In this document: positions 16,418-25,978 of the stretch, piece after piece | Position numbering within the stretch: position 1 is the stretch's first letter | Layout of the letters: every line of letters begins with the position of its first letter | From: Natronoarchaeum mannanilyticum | GTDB taxonomy: Archaea > Halobacteriota > Halobacteria > Halobacteriales > Natronoarchaeaceae | DNA length: 64,000 nt | Assembly: GCF_039522665.1 (NCBI RefSeq) | Contig: NZ_BAAADV010000003.1 | Location: 224,087 to 288,086 of the forward strand | Reading direction: 5' to 3' | Translations under genes and position numbers: made by a program | Notes under the pieces: model-generated | Seen by the model: only the letters and a program-made list of their open reading frames with translations | Told to the model about the DNA's origin: nothing | Databases searched by the model: none

Positions 16418-17836
16418 CTACACCTCGAACTCTTCCTCTCGGACCGACCGCACGTCCTCGGGCGCGACCGTCTCGCCGTCGACCTCGACGGACTGGCCGT
16501 TCGAGAGCTTGCCGAACGCCGGGCCCTCGGGGACGCCGGCGGCGCTGGCGAGTTCGGGATCGAACGCCTCGATCTCGACCCGCAGACAGCCGTTCCGGCG
16601 CTCGACGGCGTCGTACTTCTCCGCGAGCACGTCCGCGAGCGCCGCGACGAGATCCTGATATGCGTTCGGTTTGGACCCTCCGCCGTCCGCGGCCGGGAAC
16701 GCCGCCCGCCCTGCGACCCTGGTGCCGGACTCGTTCGTCTCGAAGGCGTAGGCGTGCCGTTCGAACGCATCCCTGACCGCATCCCGATCGACGCCCTGTG
16801 CTTCGGCGAGCAGGTCGTCGGGGAGGTCGACGACGGCCACCTCGTCCTCGGGAACGATGTCGGCCTCGCGGGCAGGGTCGCCGAATCGGAGCCCGTCCGA
16901 GATCGACGAGAGCTCGTCTTCCAGCGGCGTCACCAGCGAGAGCGGGACGCCGTCGGTCTCGCGGAGCCAGCGCTCGCCGACCGTGCGGTAGCCCAGCTCC
17001 TCGATCACGTCGACGACGTCTTCGTACTCGCCGTCGGCGTCGTCGACGAGCGCGAGATCGGCCTCGCTGTGCGCAAAGGCGGCGTCGAGCACGTCGCGGC
17101 GTTGGTCCGGATCGCCCATCGCGTCGAGCGCCCAGTCGGCGGCGACGTGGCCGACGTGCCAACCCGTCTCGCGGACGATCCGCTCGAAGCGCGGCGCGTA
17201 GTGGCCGCCGCCGATCCCGACGACGTGCCGGCGGATCGGGCAGTCCGTGACGGCCGGCGAGTCGCCGTCGCCCGGCCGGCGCTCGGCGTGGGGCGCGACG
17301 CCGTCGAGGTCGAGGATCGCTTCGGCGACGGCCCGGGCGCCTTCCGGATCCTGCCACTGCTCTTCGTCGCTGCCGAGCTCGACGAACATCGAGGGGACGC
17401 CGACCTCGGTCGGGCCGTGGTGGGTCGCTTCGACGCCGACGTCGTACGCCGGCGGGGCGTGTTCGCCGAGCGCGTCGACGACCGCCGAGAGCGCCTTCGG
17501 GCAGGCCGTCGCGAGCGCGTGGTCCTCGCCGCCGTACTTCGCGGGCCCGAAGTTGCCGGTGAAGTGGGCCGTCAGCAGCGCGCCGGTGTCGCCGGCGTGT
17601 CGCGAGGCGAACACCAGCAGGTCCGGGTCGTCGAACGGCGCCGCGGCGGCCTCGACGTCGAGGTGGAGATCCTCGAACGTGCGCAGCTCGAACTCGCCGG
17701 CCCGGAACACCGCGCCGCCGCCCCCGGCGTCCGGGTGGGCGTCGTCGACGCGGCGGCGCCAGTCGGCCAGCTCCAGTAGGTGCTCGCCGACGTGCTCCGA
17801 TGCCGAATCCGCGCGGCTGACGACGATCCCGATCAC
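16418..17836 (-). CDS. dtdA: D-aminoacyl-tRNA deacylase, archaeal type
   Basis: A 472-residue enzyme that removes D-amino acids wrongly charged to tRNA. Family signatures: '[23 protein letters not shown]' in the N-terminal third (about residues 73-95), '[24 protein letters not shown]' (about 131-155) with a conserved His pair, and '[13 protein letters not shown]' (about 204-216). This is the archaeal and plant GEK1-like class, not bacterial Dtd. The length is that of haloarchaeal orthologues, which have an acidic C-terminal extension. It stands alone, divergent from aroE. Confidence 0.93.
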   Translation of the reverse strand: MIGIVVSRADSASEHVGEHLLELADWRRRVDDAHPDAGGGGAVFRAGEFELRTFEDLHLDVEAAAAPFDDPDLLVFASRHAGDTGALLTAHFTGNFGPAKYGGEDHALATACPKALSAVVDALGEHAPPAYDVGVEATHHGPTEVGVPSMFVELGSDEEQWQDPEGARAVAEAILDLDGVAPHAERRPGDGDSPAVTDCPIRRHVVGIGGGHYAPRFERIVRETGWHVGHVAADWALDAMGDPDQRRDVLDAAFAHSEADLALVDDADGEYEDVVDVIEELGYRTVGERWLRETDGVPLSLVTPLEDELSSISDGLRFGDPAREADIVPEDEVAVVDLPDDLLAEAQGVDRDAVRDAFERHAYAFETNESGTRVAGRAAFPAADGGGSKPNAYQDLVAALADVLAEKYDAVERRNGCLRVEIEAFDPELASAAGVPEGPAFGKLSNGQSVEVDGETVAPEDVRSVREEEFEV

Positions 17837-17937
17837 GGAGAGTGGTACTGGCGCGCCGGGAAAAAGGGTATCGACAGCGGGCGAGTCGGCGGCGCGAACG
17901 CGAGACCGGTACCGGCAGTCGCGATCGACCGCACCAG

Positions 17938-17944
17938 TTATTTT
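17938..17944 (+). promoter_or_regulatory. TATA element for aroE
   Basis: TTATTTT lies about 26 bases before the aroE ATG at 17967 and supports a leaderless mRNA starting at that ATG. Confidence 0.55.
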
Positions 17945-17966
17945 CCGCGGGCCGCCTCTTGGCGGT

Positions 17967-18767
17967 ATGGACGTGTACGGTCTGATCGGGAATCCGGTCG
18001 GGCACTCGCTGTCGCCGCCGATGCACGAGGCCGGCTACGAGGCGCTCGGGATCGACGCCCGCTACGTGACCTTCGAACCGGCGCCGGAGGACGTCGGCGC
18101 CGCGATCGAGGGCGCCGAATCCCTCGGCGTCGCCGGGCTGAACGTGACGATTCCCTTCAAGCGGGACGTGCTCGATCACGTCGACGCCGACGAGCTGGCG
18201 AGCCGGATCGGCGCGGTCAACACGGTCGATTTCTCGGGCGAGCGCCCGACCGGCCACAACACCGACGCCGAGGGCGTCCGGCGCGCGTTCGATCGGTACG
18301 ACGTCGACCTGGACGGCGCGACGGCGGTCGTCGTCGGCGCCGGAGGAGCCGGACGAGCCGCCTCGTTCGCGCTGTCCGACGCCGGCGCCGCGGTGCGGAT
18401 CGCCAACCGGACCGAAGCGCGCGCGCACGATCTCGCGGCGGACGTGCCGAACGCGAGCGGCCACGGCCTGGCGGGGCTCGACGACCTGCTCGCGGACGCG
18501 ACGGTGCTGGTCAACGCGACCAGCGTCGGGATGGAGGAGGACGCCACGCCGGTACCCGCCACCGCGCTTCACGGCGATCTGGCGGTGCTCGACGCCGTCT
18601 ACCGACCGCTGGAGACCACCCTGCTTCGCGACGCCGCGGACGCCGGCGCGACGACGATCGACGGCGCGTGGATGCTGCTGTACCAGGGCGTCGCCGCGTT
18701 CGAGCGCTGGACCGGCGAGAACGCCCCGGTCGACGCGATGAACGACGCGCTTCGGGACGAGCTGTAG
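17967..18767 (+). CDS. aroE: Shikimate dehydrogenase
   Basis: A 266-residue NADPH-dependent enzyme reducing 3-dehydroshikimate to shikimate, the fourth step towards chorismate. The substrate site is seen in '[17 protein letters not shown]' (residues 7-23), the catalytic Lys in 'NVTIPFK' and Asp in 'GHNTDAEG'. The nucleotide-binding loop is '[13 protein letters not shown]' (about 122-134), and '[12 protein letters not shown]' and 'MLLYQG' are typical closing motifs. The start follows a TATA element by about 26 bases. The pab and trp genes in this window use the downstream product, chorismate. Confidence 0.95.
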   Translation: MDVYGLIGNPVGHSLSPPMHEAGYEALGIDARYVTFEPAPEDVGAAIEGAESLGVAGLNVTIPFKRDVLDHVDADELASRIGAVNTVDFSGERPTGHNTDAEGVRRAFDRYDVDLDGATAVVVGAGGAGRAASFALSDAGAAVRIANRTEARAHDLAADVPNASGHGLAGLDDLLADATVLVNATSVGMEEDATPVPATALHGDLAVLDAVYRPLETTLLRDAADAGATTIDGAWMLLYQGVAAFERWTGENAPVDAMNDALRDEL

Positions 18768-18864
18768 CGGCGGGCGCTGCGCGACGCGTTGTAGCGGCAA
18801 TTCCTGCGAGAACCGACGCGCTCGTCGGCGAAGTCCCCGGAGTCACCGCCCACGAGGCGAACGG

Positions 18865-18871
18865 CTTTAAG
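18865..18871 (+). promoter_or_regulatory. TATA element for the acidic HhH protein gene
   Basis: CTTTAAG lies 26-32 bases before the ATG at 18897, at the standard distance for a leaderless haloarchaeal transcript. Confidence 0.5.
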
Positions 18872-18896
18872 TGGAACGACTGGTAACTACTGCACA

Positions 18897-19565
18897 ATGT
18901 CACTGTTGGATACGTTGAAGTCGCTTCTCGGACTCGGCGGCGGAACGAACGAATCGCAAGGCGACGTCGGAGTCACCGTCGAGCGCGAGACGGGCGACAC
19001 CGAACCGGCGACCGAGACCGAGAGCACGGTCAAGGGCGCCGACGTCGAGCCGAGCGACGCGGAGGTCGACGAATCGGCGTCCGAGAAAGCGGGCGACGAG
19101 GACGCCGACGAAGACGATCGCGAGCCGAGCGCCGAAACCGCCGACGAGGCGATCGAGGAGGCCGAACCAGAGCGCGGCGAGTCCGACGAGATCGTCGAGA
19201 TGGACGAGACCGATGCCGACGAGGGAGACGACGACGAGGAGGAACCCGAAGCGGCAGAGGAGACTGAATCCGGGTCCGAGACGGAGGACGAGTCCGAAGC
19301 GGCAGACGAGTCCGAAGTGGCGGACGAAGGCGCGGAATCCACCGAGGAAGACGAGACTGACGAGGAGGACGACGCCGAGGACGAGCCCGAGGACGACCTC
19401 GAGGACATCAAGGGCGTCGGCCCGGCCTACGCCGAGCGCCTGCGCGGCGTCGGCGTCGAGTCGATCGCCGACCTCGCCGACGCCGACGCGGAGTCGATCG
19501 CCGAGGAGACCGATCTCTCAGCCTCTCGCGTCGAAAACTGGATCGAGCAGGCGAAGGTCCGCTAG
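18897..19565 (+). CDS. Acidic low-complexity protein with C-terminal helix-hairpin-helix domain
   Basis: A 222-residue protein in three parts. A short hydrophobic N-terminus ('SLLDTLKSLLGLGGG') could form an amphipathic helix. Residues 20-165 are extremely acidic and repetitive (Glu/Asp/Ser/Ala), probably disordered. Residues 167-222 form a helix-hairpin-helix unit: 'LEDIKGVGPAYAERLRGVGV' and 'SIADLADADAESIAEET', ending with a basic helix. Such HhH units bind DNA backbone without sequence preference. The acidic part may mimic DNA or keep the protein soluble in salt. The function is unknown. Confidence 0.8.
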   Translation: MSLLDTLKSLLGLGGGTNESQGDVGVTVERETGDTEPATETESTVKGADVEPSDAEVDESASEKAGDEDADEDDREPSAETADEAIEEAEPERGESDEIVEMDETDADEGDDDEEEPEAAEETESGSETEDESEAADESEVADEGAESTEEDETDEEDDAEDEPEDDLEDIKGVGPAYAERLRGVGVESIADLADADAESIAEETDLSASRVENWIEQAKVR

Positions 19566-19576
19566 ACCGCAACACC

Positions 19577-19583
19577 GTTATTT
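19577..19583 (+). promoter_or_regulatory. TATA element of the pabB-pabA-pabC operon
   Basis: GTTATTT lies 22-28 bases upstream of the ATG at 19605. It is close after the stop of the preceding gene, so the PABA genes seem to have their own promoter. Confidence 0.5.
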
Positions 19584-19604
19584 CCCGGCCGCTTTCTCCC
19601 GGTA

Positions 19605-21260
19605 ATGAGTTCCCCGACGGTCGCGACCGACGCGGACGCGTTCCGCGCGGTCGCCGCGGACGCGCCGATCGGCGCGCGCGTGCCGGTGGAAGTCCGCGCG
19701 ACGGTGGCCGACCCGTTCGACGCCTACCGCCGCGCCCGCGACGGCCCCGGCGGCGCGTTCCTGGAGACGACCGGCGGCCAGTCCGGCTGGGGCTACTTCG
19801 GCGTCGAACCTATCGAGCGGCTCACCGTCAGCTCCGACGCCGTCGTTCGACAGTCGCCCGAACACGCGGGGGACGACGCGCTCGACGGGCTCGGCGGCCG
19901 AACCGCGCCGTCGCTCGCCGCGCTCCAGGGGCTGCTCGACGGCGAAGCGCTCGTCCGGGGCGACTGCGACGTTCCCTACCCCTGCGGCGCGATCGGCTGG
20001 CTCTCCTACGACCTCGTGCGCGAGATCGAGCAGTTGCCCGAGACGACGACCGACGATCGCGACCTCCCGCAGCTGCAGGTCGGCGTCTACGACCGGCTGG
20101 CCGCGTGGGAGGAGCCCCGCGGCGGCGAGGAGGCCGGGGACCACGAGACGACGCTGCGGATCACCGCCTGCCCGCGGATCGAGGACGACGACGCCGCGGC
20201 GATCGACGCCGCCTACGAGCGGGGGCGCGAGCGTGCGCTCGACCTCGCGCGGAAGATCGAGGAAGGCGCCCGAGAGGTCGACGCCCCGCCGGTCGAGCGG
20301 GACAGCGCCACCTTCGAGAGCGACTGCGGGCGCGCGGCGTTCGCCGAGCGCGTCCGGCGCGTCAAGGAGTACGTTCGCGACGGCGACACGTTCCAGGCGA
20401 ACGTCTCCCAGCGCCTGACCGCGCCGGCGGCGGTCCATCCGGTCGCGGCGTACGACGCCGTGCGCGAGGTCAACCCCGCGCCGTACTCCGGGCTGCTGGA
20501 GTTCCGCGGCGTCGATCTGGTGAGCGCGAGCCCCGAACTCTTACTGGAGCGAGCGGGCGACCGGATCGAGACGGAACCGATCGCGGGCACCCGCCCGCGG
20601 GGCGCCACCCCCGAGGAGGACGTAGCCCTCGAATCGGAACTCCTCGGCGACGAGAAGGAGCGCGCCGAGCACGCGATGCTGGTCGATCTGGAGCGCAACG
20701 ACCTCGGGAAGGTCGCGGCGTACGGCAGCGTCGACGTGCCCGAGTACCGCCGGATCGACCGCTACTCGGAGGTGATGCATCTGGTCTCGCGAGTCACCGG
20801 CGAACTGCGGCCCGGCGCGGAACTGGCGGACGCCGTCGCCGCGGTGTTCCCCGGCGGGACGATCACGGGCGCACCGAAGCCCAGGACGATGGAGATCATC
20901 GACGAGGTAGAAGCGACCCGCAGGGGCCCCTACACCGGGTCGATGGCGATATTCGGCTTCGACGAGCGGGCGACGCTGAACATCGTCATCCGGACGCTCG
21001 TCCGCCGCGGCGCGGAGTACCACCTGCGCGTCGGCGCCGGGATCGTCCACGACTCGGTTCCCGAACGCGAGTACGAGGAGACGCTGGACAAGGCCCGCGC
21101 GCTGATCCGAGCGGTCGACGAGGCGCTCGACGGCCGGACGAGCCTAGGCGTGGAGGAGGAGGAGAGCGGAGCGGAGGACGCCGTGTCGGCGTCGGACGCC
21201 GCGGACGCGCCGGCGTCCGGCGACGAGACGCCCGACGACCGCGGGGGTGAGCCGCGGTGA
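19605..21260 (+). CDS. pabB: Aminodeoxychorismate synthase component I (TrpE-like)
   Basis: A 551-residue chorismate-binding enzyme. The catalytic core is in the C-terminal half: '[10 protein letters not shown]', 'ASPELLL', '[10 protein letters not shown]', '[10 protein letters not shown]', '[11 protein letters not shown]' and '[13 protein letters not shown]'. It lacks the LLES tryptophan-feedback motif that the second TrpE of this window has (61760-63394), and it overlaps a PabA-type amidotransferase and a class IV aminotransferase, so I assign it to PABA synthesis. Caution: it has Ala in PIAGT, where E. coli PabB has Lys, so anthranilate synthase activity is not excluded. Confidence 0.82.
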   Translation: MSSPTVATDADAFRAVAADAPIGARVPVEVRATVADPFDAYRRARDGPGGAFLETTGGQSGWGYFGVEPIERLTVSSDAVVRQSPEHAGDDALDGLGGRTAPSLAALQGLLDGEALVRGDCDVPYPCGAIGWLSYDLVREIEQLPETTTDDRDLPQLQVGVYDRLAAWEEPRGGEEAGDHETTLRITACPRIEDDDAAAIDAAYERGRERALDLARKIEEGAREVDAPPVERDSATFESDCGRAAFAERVRRVKEYVRDGDTFQANVSQRLTAPAAVHPVAAYDAVREVNPAPYSGLLEFRGVDLVSASPELLLERAGDRIETEPIAGTRPRGATPEEDVALESELLGDEKERAEHAMLVDLERNDLGKVAAYGSVDVPEYRRIDRYSEVMHLVSRVTGELRPGAELADAVAAVFPGGTITGAPKPRTMEIIDEVEATRRGPYTGSMAIFGFDERATLNIVIRTLVRRGAEYHLRVGAGIVHDSVPEREYEETLDKARALIRAVDEALDGRTSLGVEEEESGAEDAVSASDAADAPASGDETPDDRGGEPR

Positions 21261-21910
21261 TCCTCGTCATCGACAACTACGACTCCTTCGCGTACAACCT
21301 CGTCCAGTTCGTCGCGGAAGCCGAGATTCGGGCCGCCGAACGCCGGGGCGTCGAGCCCGTCGAGCCGGTGGTCCGACGGAACGACGCGATCGACATCCCG
21401 GAAATCCGGGAGCTGGATCCCGACGGGATCGTCGTCTCGCCGGGGCCCGGAACGCCCGCCGAGGCCGGCGTCTCGATCCCGATCTTCGAGCGGACCGAGT
21501 ATCCCGCGCTGGGGGTCTGTCTCGGCCACCAGGCTCTGTGTGCGGCCCACGGCGCGCCCGTGATCCGCGCGCCCGAGGTCGTCCACGGGAAGCCCTCGAC
21601 GGTGCGCCACGACGGCGAGGGTATCTTCGAAGGGTTACCGGACGCGTTCGAGGTGGGGCGGTACCACTCGCTGGCGGTCGAGCGCGAGGACCTCCCCGAC
21701 CCGCTCGTCGAGACCGCCCGGACCGACGACGAGCAGGCGATCCTGATGGCGGTGCGGCACCGCGATCGGCCCCACGTCGGCGTCCAGTTCCACCCCGAGA
21801 GCATCCTGACGGGGCCGGTCGACCGCGACGCCGAGGGGGCCGAGCTCTCGCTCGAACTGGGGAAGCGCCTGATAGCCAACTTCTGCGAGTACGCCCGAAC
21901 TCACTCATGA
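21257..21910 (+). CDS. pabA: Aminodeoxychorismate/anthranilate synthase glutamine amidotransferase
   Basis: A 217-residue class I glutamine amidotransferase supplying ammonia to component I. The nucleophile Cys is in 'GVCLGHQAL' (about residues 86-94) and the His-Glu pair is in 'VQFHPESIL' (about 176-184); '[14 protein letters not shown]' opens the protein. Translation starts at a GTG that overlaps the pabB stop by four bases (GTGA), and its own stop overlaps the next ATG. Such coupling supports equal amounts of the subunits. Compared with trpG at 61113-61763, it keeps the full GHQ motif. Confidence 0.88.
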   Translation: MILVIDNYDSFAYNLVQFVAEAEIRAAERRGVEPVEPVVRRNDAIDIPEIRELDPDGIVVSPGPGTPAEAGVSIPIFERTEYPALGVCLGHQALCAAHGAPVIRAPEVVHGKPSTVRHDGEGIFEGLPDAFEVGRYHSLAVEREDLPDPLVETARTDDEQAILMAVRHRDRPHVGVQFHPESILTGPVDRDAEGAELSLELGKRLIANFCEYARTHS

Positions 21911-22773
21911 AATACCACGTCGACGGAGAACTCGTGCCGGCAGAGAACGCGACGGTGAGCGTCGAGGATCGCGGGTTCCAGTACGGCGACGCCGCCTTCG
22001 AGACGATGCGCGCCTACGGCGGGTCGATCTTCGAGTGGTCGGCCCACGCCGAGCGGCTCGCCGGCTCCTGCGAGACGCTCGGGATCGACCACGGGCTCTC
22101 GGATGCCGAACTGCGGAAGCGCATTCGGGAGACCCTCGACGCCAACGACCTCGCCGACGCCTACGTGAAGCTCTCGATCTCGCGGGGCGTCCAGGAGGGG
22201 AAGCTGACGCCGCGGCCCGACGCCGACCCGACGGTCGTCGTGATCGTCAAGGAGCTCCCGCGCGGCGGCGTCGAGGGCGCCGACGTCTGGGACGAGCCCG
22301 CGACCGTCCAGACCACGAAAACTCGCCGCATCCCCGACAACGCGCTCCCGGCCGAGGCGAAGACCCACAACTATCTCAACGGGATTCTCGCGCGCCGCGA
22401 ACTCGTCGAGGGGGCCGACGAGGCGCTGCTGCGCGACGCGGAGGGTAACGTCGCCGAGGGCGCGGCGAGCAACCTGTTTCTCGTCGGCGAGGACGGCATC
22501 CACACGCCGAGCCTCGACGGGCCGGTGCTGCCGGGGATCACCCGCGAGGTCGTGATCGAACTGGCCGACGAAGCGGAGATCCCGGTGTACACCGGCAGCT
22601 ACGCGCCCGACGACGTCCGGAACGCCGAGGAGGCGTTTCTCACGAACACGACCTGGGAGCTCCGGCCGATCGAGTCCGTCGACGGGATCGAGATCGGCGG
22701 CGGGCCGGTGACGAACCTGCTCTCGCGGCTGTTCGACGAGCGCGTCGAGCGGCGTCACTACGACGGCGACTGA
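21907..22773 (+). CDS. pabC: Class IV aminotransferase, probable 4-amino-4-deoxychorismate lyase
   Basis: A 288-residue PLP enzyme. 'SVEDRGFQYGDAAFETMRAYGG' in the N-terminal part, the PLP-binding Lys region 'AKTHNYLNGILARREL' (about residues 152-167) and 'EGAASNLFLV' (about 185-194) are class IV motifs shared by branched-chain aminotransferases and PabC. Its position as the third gene of a coupled pabB-pabA-pabC set makes the lyase, which converts aminodeoxychorismate to p-aminobenzoate, the best call. A branched-chain aminotransferase remains the alternative. The start ATG overlaps the pabA stop. Confidence 0.85.
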   Translation: MKYHVDGELVPAENATVSVEDRGFQYGDAAFETMRAYGGSIFEWSAHAERLAGSCETLGIDHGLSDAELRKRIRETLDANDLADAYVKLSISRGVQEGKLTPRPDADPTVVVIVKELPRGGVEGADVWDEPATVQTTKTRRIPDNALPAEAKTHNYLNGILARRELVEGADEALLRDAEGNVAEGAASNLFLVGEDGIHTPSLDGPVLPGITREVVIELADEAEIPVYTGSYAPDDVRNAEEAFLTNTTWELRPIESVDGIEIGGGPVTNLLSRLFDERVERRHYDGD

Positions 22774-22872
22774 CCGTCTTTCGAAAGAGCGGCGACGCGG
22801 CGAAAACTGACGTATGAGGCCTTCGGAACGGGACAAACCTGCCGCCGCCGTCGCGGGGTTTCGCAGAAGGCC

Positions 22873-22879
22873 TTTAAAC
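22873..22879 (+). promoter_or_regulatory. TATA element of the psmA-psmB operon
   Basis: TTTAAAC, preceded by the purine-rich AGAAGG that could act as a TFB recognition element, is about 30 bases upstream of the psmA ATG at 22908. Confidence 0.6.
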
Positions 22880-22907
22880 GTGAGACCCTTACCCGTGGTG
22901 AAGACTG

Positions 22908-23663
22908 ATGCAGGGACAACACAATCAGCAGGCCTACGACCGGGGGATCACCATCTTCTCCCCGGACGGACGGCTCTACCAGGTAGAGTATGCGCGCGAA
23001 GCGGTGAAGCGAGGGACGGCGACCATCGGCGTCCGGACGCCCGACGGCGTCGCGCTGGTGGCCGACCGGAGCGTCCGCTCGCGACTGATCGAGCCCGAGA
23101 GCGTCGAGAAGCTCCACGAGATCGACGACCACGTCGGCGTCGCCAGCGCCGGCCACGTCGCCGACGCTCGGAAGCTGGTCGACTTCGCGCGACGGCGCGC
23201 ACAGACCGAGCAGCTCCGGTACGGCCAGTCGATCGGCGTCGAGACGCTCTCCAAGGCGATCACCGACAACATTCAGGAACACACCCAGACCGGCGGCGCG
23301 CGCCCCTTCGGCGTGTCGCTGCTGATCGCCGGCACCGAGGACGGCGAGCCCCACCTCTACGAGGCCGACCCGTCCGGGGTCGCGACCGAGTGGAAGGCCG
23401 TCGCCGTCGGCGGCGACCGCGACGTGATCCAGGGCCACCTCGAAGACGAGTACACTGAAGCGCTGGGCGTCGACGAGGGCGTCGGCCTCGCGCTCGAAGC
23501 GCTGGCCGAGGCCTCCGACGAGCCGCTCGACCCCGCGAGCGTCGACGTCGCGGCGATCGAGGCCGAGACCGACGAGTACCGACCGTACGACGTCGAGGAA
23601 GTGCGCACGATCGTCGACGATCTCGAGGTCGAGACGGTCGACGAGGAGGAGGACGAAGAATGA
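22908..23663 (+). CDS. psmA: Proteasome subunit alpha
   Basis: A 251-residue outer-ring subunit of the 20S proteasome. The alpha signature 'YDRGITIFSPDGRLYQVEYAREAV' (in pieces, residues 9-32) forms the gate and the H0 helix. 'GARPFGVSLLIAG' and 'DEGVGLALEAL' are core motifs. The tail is strongly acidic, as in other haloarchaeal alpha subunits. It overlaps psmB by four bases, so both rings are made from one mRNA. Haloarchaea often have a second alpha subunit elsewhere. Confidence 0.95.
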   Translation: MQGQHNQQAYDRGITIFSPDGRLYQVEYAREAVKRGTATIGVRTPDGVALVADRSVRSRLIEPESVEKLHEIDDHVGVASAGHVADARKLVDFARRRAQTEQLRYGQSIGVETLSKAITDNIQEHTQTGGARPFGVSLLIAGTEDGEPHLYEADPSGVATEWKAVAVGGDRDVIQGHLEDEYTEALGVDEGVGLALEALAEASDEPLDPASVDVAAIEAETDEYRPYDVEEVRTIVDDLEVETVDEEEDEE

Positions 23664-24355
23664 ACGACAACTTCGAGACCGCCGGCGCGGAGAACCCCTT
23701 CGAGCCCGAAGTGGGCTCGTTCCAGGACGTTCAGGGCGGCGAAGAGGGCGAAGTGACCAAGACCGGGACGACGACGGTCGGTCTGACGACGGCCGACGGC
23801 GTCGTGATCGCGACGGACATGCGCGCCAGCCTCGGCGGGCGGTTCGTCTCGAACAAGGACGTCCAGAAGGTCGAGCAGATCCACCCGACGGCCGCGCTCA
23901 CGCTCGTGGGCTCGGTCGGCGGCGCCCAGTCCTTTATCGAGACGCTGCGCGCCGAAGCGAGCCTCTACGAGACCCGCCGCGGCGAGCCGATGAGCATCGA
24001 AGCGCTCGCCACGCTCGCGGGGAACTTCGGTCGCGGCGGTCCGTTCCGCGCCATCCACCCGATCCTGGGCGGCGTCGACGAGGACGGCAGCCACGTCTAC
24101 AGCATCGATCCCGCCGGCGGCGTGGTCGGAGACGACTACACCGTCACCGGCAGCGGGATGCAGGTCGCCTACGGTACCTTAGAGCAGTACTACGAGGAAG
24201 GCCTCTCGAACGAGGAAGCCAAGAAGGTCGCCGCTCGCGCGGTCCAGAGCGCGGTCGAGCGCGACACCGGCAGCGGTAACGGCGTCTTCATCGCCGAGAT
24301 CACCGACGAAGGCGTCGAGATCCAGGGCCACAAGGACTTCGACGAGGTCCTGTAG
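23660..24355 (+). CDS. psmB: Proteasome subunit beta (precursor)
   Basis: A 231-residue precursor of the catalytic subunit. A propeptide of 36 residues ends in 'KTG', and cleavage before Thr37 ('TTTVGL') would expose the N-terminal threonine nucleophile. Lys in 'SNKDVQKV' and 'GSVGGAQ' and 'GSGMQVAYG' are conserved core positions. The acidic propeptide is typical of haloarchaea. Its ATG overlaps the psmA stop (ATGA). This adjacent, coupled psmA-psmB order is worth noting, since in many archaea the two genes are apart. Confidence 0.95.
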   Translation: MNDNFETAGAENPFEPEVGSFQDVQGGEEGEVTKTGTTTVGLTTADGVVIATDMRASLGGRFVSNKDVQKVEQIHPTAALTLVGSVGGAQSFIETLRAEASLYETRRGEPMSIEALATLAGNFGRGGPFRAIHPILGGVDEDGSHVYSIDPAGGVVGDDYTVTGSGMQVAYGTLEQYYEEGLSNEEAKKVAARAVQSAVERDTGSGNGVFIAEITDEGVEIQGHKDFDEVL

Positions 24356-24490
24356 TCGGCACCGTTCCGTAGTCGACCCATTTCGTCGGCGTCACCGAAC
24401 GACCATCCGCGGCGCTCTGTTGATCGAGGACTGGCGGATCGGAGTCGAACCACCGGAACTGTTTTGACGGTTTAGTATCGACGGAGTATC

Positions 24491-24811
24491 ATGTCGAGCC
24501 CGGAAGACACCCTCCGCCACTCGCCGGTCGACTTCGAGACCGCCGTCGCGTACGCGTTGCACCCGGAGATGCGCCGCCTGCTCATCATCTACGCCGTCGG
24601 GTCGCTGCTGGTACCCCTCGGGCTGGGGTCGTTCGCCAGCCGGCCGCTGTTCACGCCGCTGCTCTCGGGGCTGATCCAGCAGATCGTCGGGCTGGCGATC
24701 GCCGTCGCCGGCGCGCTGTTGCTGTTCGCGGGGCTCGTCGGGGCGGCGTTCAAGGTCGTCACCGACGCGAACGTGCTGGCCGCCGAGACGACCGGCCCGC
24801 GGTCGCAGTAA
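24491..24811 (+). CDS. Small two-span membrane protein
   Basis: A 106-residue protein. The cytoplasmic N-terminus (1-30) is polar with a His, then two hydrophobic helices follow: 'LLIIYAVGSLLVPLGLG' (about 32-49) and 'IVGLAIAVAGALLLFAGLVG' in two pieces (about 66-86), with a short polar tail. A family without a known function; I cannot name it. It converges closely on the SdpI-like gene, four bases between the stops, so the two are not an operon. Confidence 0.65.
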   Translation: MSSPEDTLRHSPVDFETAVAYALHPEMRRLLIIYAVGSLLVPLGLGSFASRPLFTPLLSGLIQQIVGLAIAVAGALLLFAGLVGAAFKVVTDANVLAAETTGPRSQ

Positions 24812-24815
24812 GGAA

Positions 24816-25457
24816 TCAGCTCGGGAGCTTACTGTACGCCCAGTAGGAGTACGCGGTCGTCGCGACGGCGGCCAGCAGGAGCGGGCCGACCAGAAACGCG
24901 AACGCGTACTCGCCGGCGACGACGCCGCCCAGCGTGAGCACCGCGGCGCCCTTGAACAGCGCGGCGCCTTTCTCGTGGGTTCGGTCCCAGACCCGCTCGT
25001 CCGACAGCGTCCAGGGATTGCGGATGCCGACGAACCAGTTGGGTTCCGCCCGCTCCAGCAGGACGCCGGCACCGTAGTACAGCGCCGCCGTCGCCGGGAC
25101 GAGCGCGCGCGTCATCGAGACGTCGACGCCGAGGTTCGTCGCCAGAACGATCCCGTGGACGTAGGCCAGAAACGCCAGCGCGGCGACGACGAACCAGTCG
25201 TAGGTCGGCCGGAACGACTCGTAGTTTTCCCCGAGCGGATCGAACCGCGGCACCGACCACAGCAGCGCGGCCAGCGCGGCCATCAGCGCGGGGAGGCCGA
25301 ACGCGCCGACCGGTCGCGACGCCCAGCCGTCGGCGTCGCCCGCCGGTCCCCAGTGGATCGCCATCTCCGCGGGCAGGTCGCCGTAGACTGCGGCGCTGGC
25401 CAGCGCAGCGGCGCCGACCAGCGCGACCGTCGCCGCGAGGCGGCGTCTCGCGTTCAT
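24816..25457 (-). CDS. SdpI/DUF1648-like membrane protein
   Basis: A 213-residue protein with about six membrane segments. The N-terminal 'LPAEMAIHWGPAGDADGW' after the first helix is the DUF1648 signature found in SdpI-family proteins, and 'WFVGIRNPWTLSDERVWDRTHEKGAALF' (in pieces, about residues 142-169) is the SdpI 'GIRTPWT' motif. SdpI of Bacillus is an immunity protein and signal-transducer; archaeal relatives have no established role. I take the ATG at 25457. It is divergent from the Rieske gene, with about 50 bp in between. Confidence 0.85.
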   Translation of the reverse strand: MNARRRLAATVALVGAAALASAAVYGDLPAEMAIHWGPAGDADGWASRPVGAFGLPALMAALAALLWSVPRFDPLGENYESFRPTYDWFVVAALAFLAYVHGIVLATNLGVDVSMTRALVPATAALYYGAGVLLERAEPNWFVGIRNPWTLSDERVWDRTHEKGAALFKGAAVLTLGGVVAGEYAFAFLVGPLLLAAVATTAYSYWAYSKLPS

Positions 25458-25479
25458 AGCAGGATGATTTTCGAGCCAA

Positions 25480-25486
25480 CTATATG
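25480..25486 (+). promoter_or_regulatory. TATA element deciding the Rieske protein start
   Basis: CTATATG lies 25-31 bases before the ATG at 25511. It overlaps the more distal in-frame ATG at 25484, which therefore could not be on the mRNA. This favours the 25511 start. Confidence 0.5.
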
Positions 25487-25510
25487 AACCCTCCCGCAAA
25501 CGAGGGGACG

Positions 25511-25927
25511 ATGCCACCGGGAGCCGAGATCGCGGCCGCCGACGAGATCCCCGACGACTCGACGCTGATTTTCACCGTACGGGACGCCGACGGCGAGGAA
25601 GCGGAGGCGATCCTCGTCGAACTGGACGGCGAGATCGCGGGCTGGCTCAACGCCTGCCAGCACATGACCCACATCAAGATCGACAAGGGCTCGGGCGCCG
25701 CGATGCGCAACGGTGAACTCGTCTGCGAGAATCACGGCGCGTACTTCGAGGCCGACACGGGCTACTGTTCGTTCGGCCCCTGCGAGGGCGCCTACCTGGA
25801 GGAAGTCGGCGTGACGGTCGACGACGGCGTGGCGTACCTGACCGACGACGACTACGAGTTCGTCCGCGTCGGGCCGGTCGAGGACGACCCGGCGGATCTC
25901 TCCTCGTCGTCGAACGTCAAGATCTGA
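25511..25927 (+). CDS. Rieske [2Fe-2S] domain protein
   Basis: A 138-residue soluble protein. The cluster ligands are in 'NACQHMTHIK' (C-x-H) and 'VCENHGAYF' (C-x2-H), with the closing 'CSFGPCEG' Cys pair close by, as in Rieske ferredoxins of dioxygenase or nitrite-reductase type. There is no membrane anchor, so it is cytoplasmic. An ATG nine codons upstream (25484) lies within the likely TATA box and is rejected. No oxygenase gene is nearby; it probably acts as an electron carrier for a distant partner. Confidence 0.87.
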   Translation: MPPGAEIAAADEIPDDSTLIFTVRDADGEEAEAILVELDGEIAGWLNACQHMTHIKIDKGSGAAMRNGELVCENHGAYFEADTGYCSFGPCEGAYLEEVGVTVDDGVAYLTDDDYEFVRVGPVEDDPADLSSSSNVKI

Positions 25928-25978
25928 GGCCGGGTCGCGCTCGCCGATCGTGACGCCCGGACGCCGCCGAGAAGTGTT

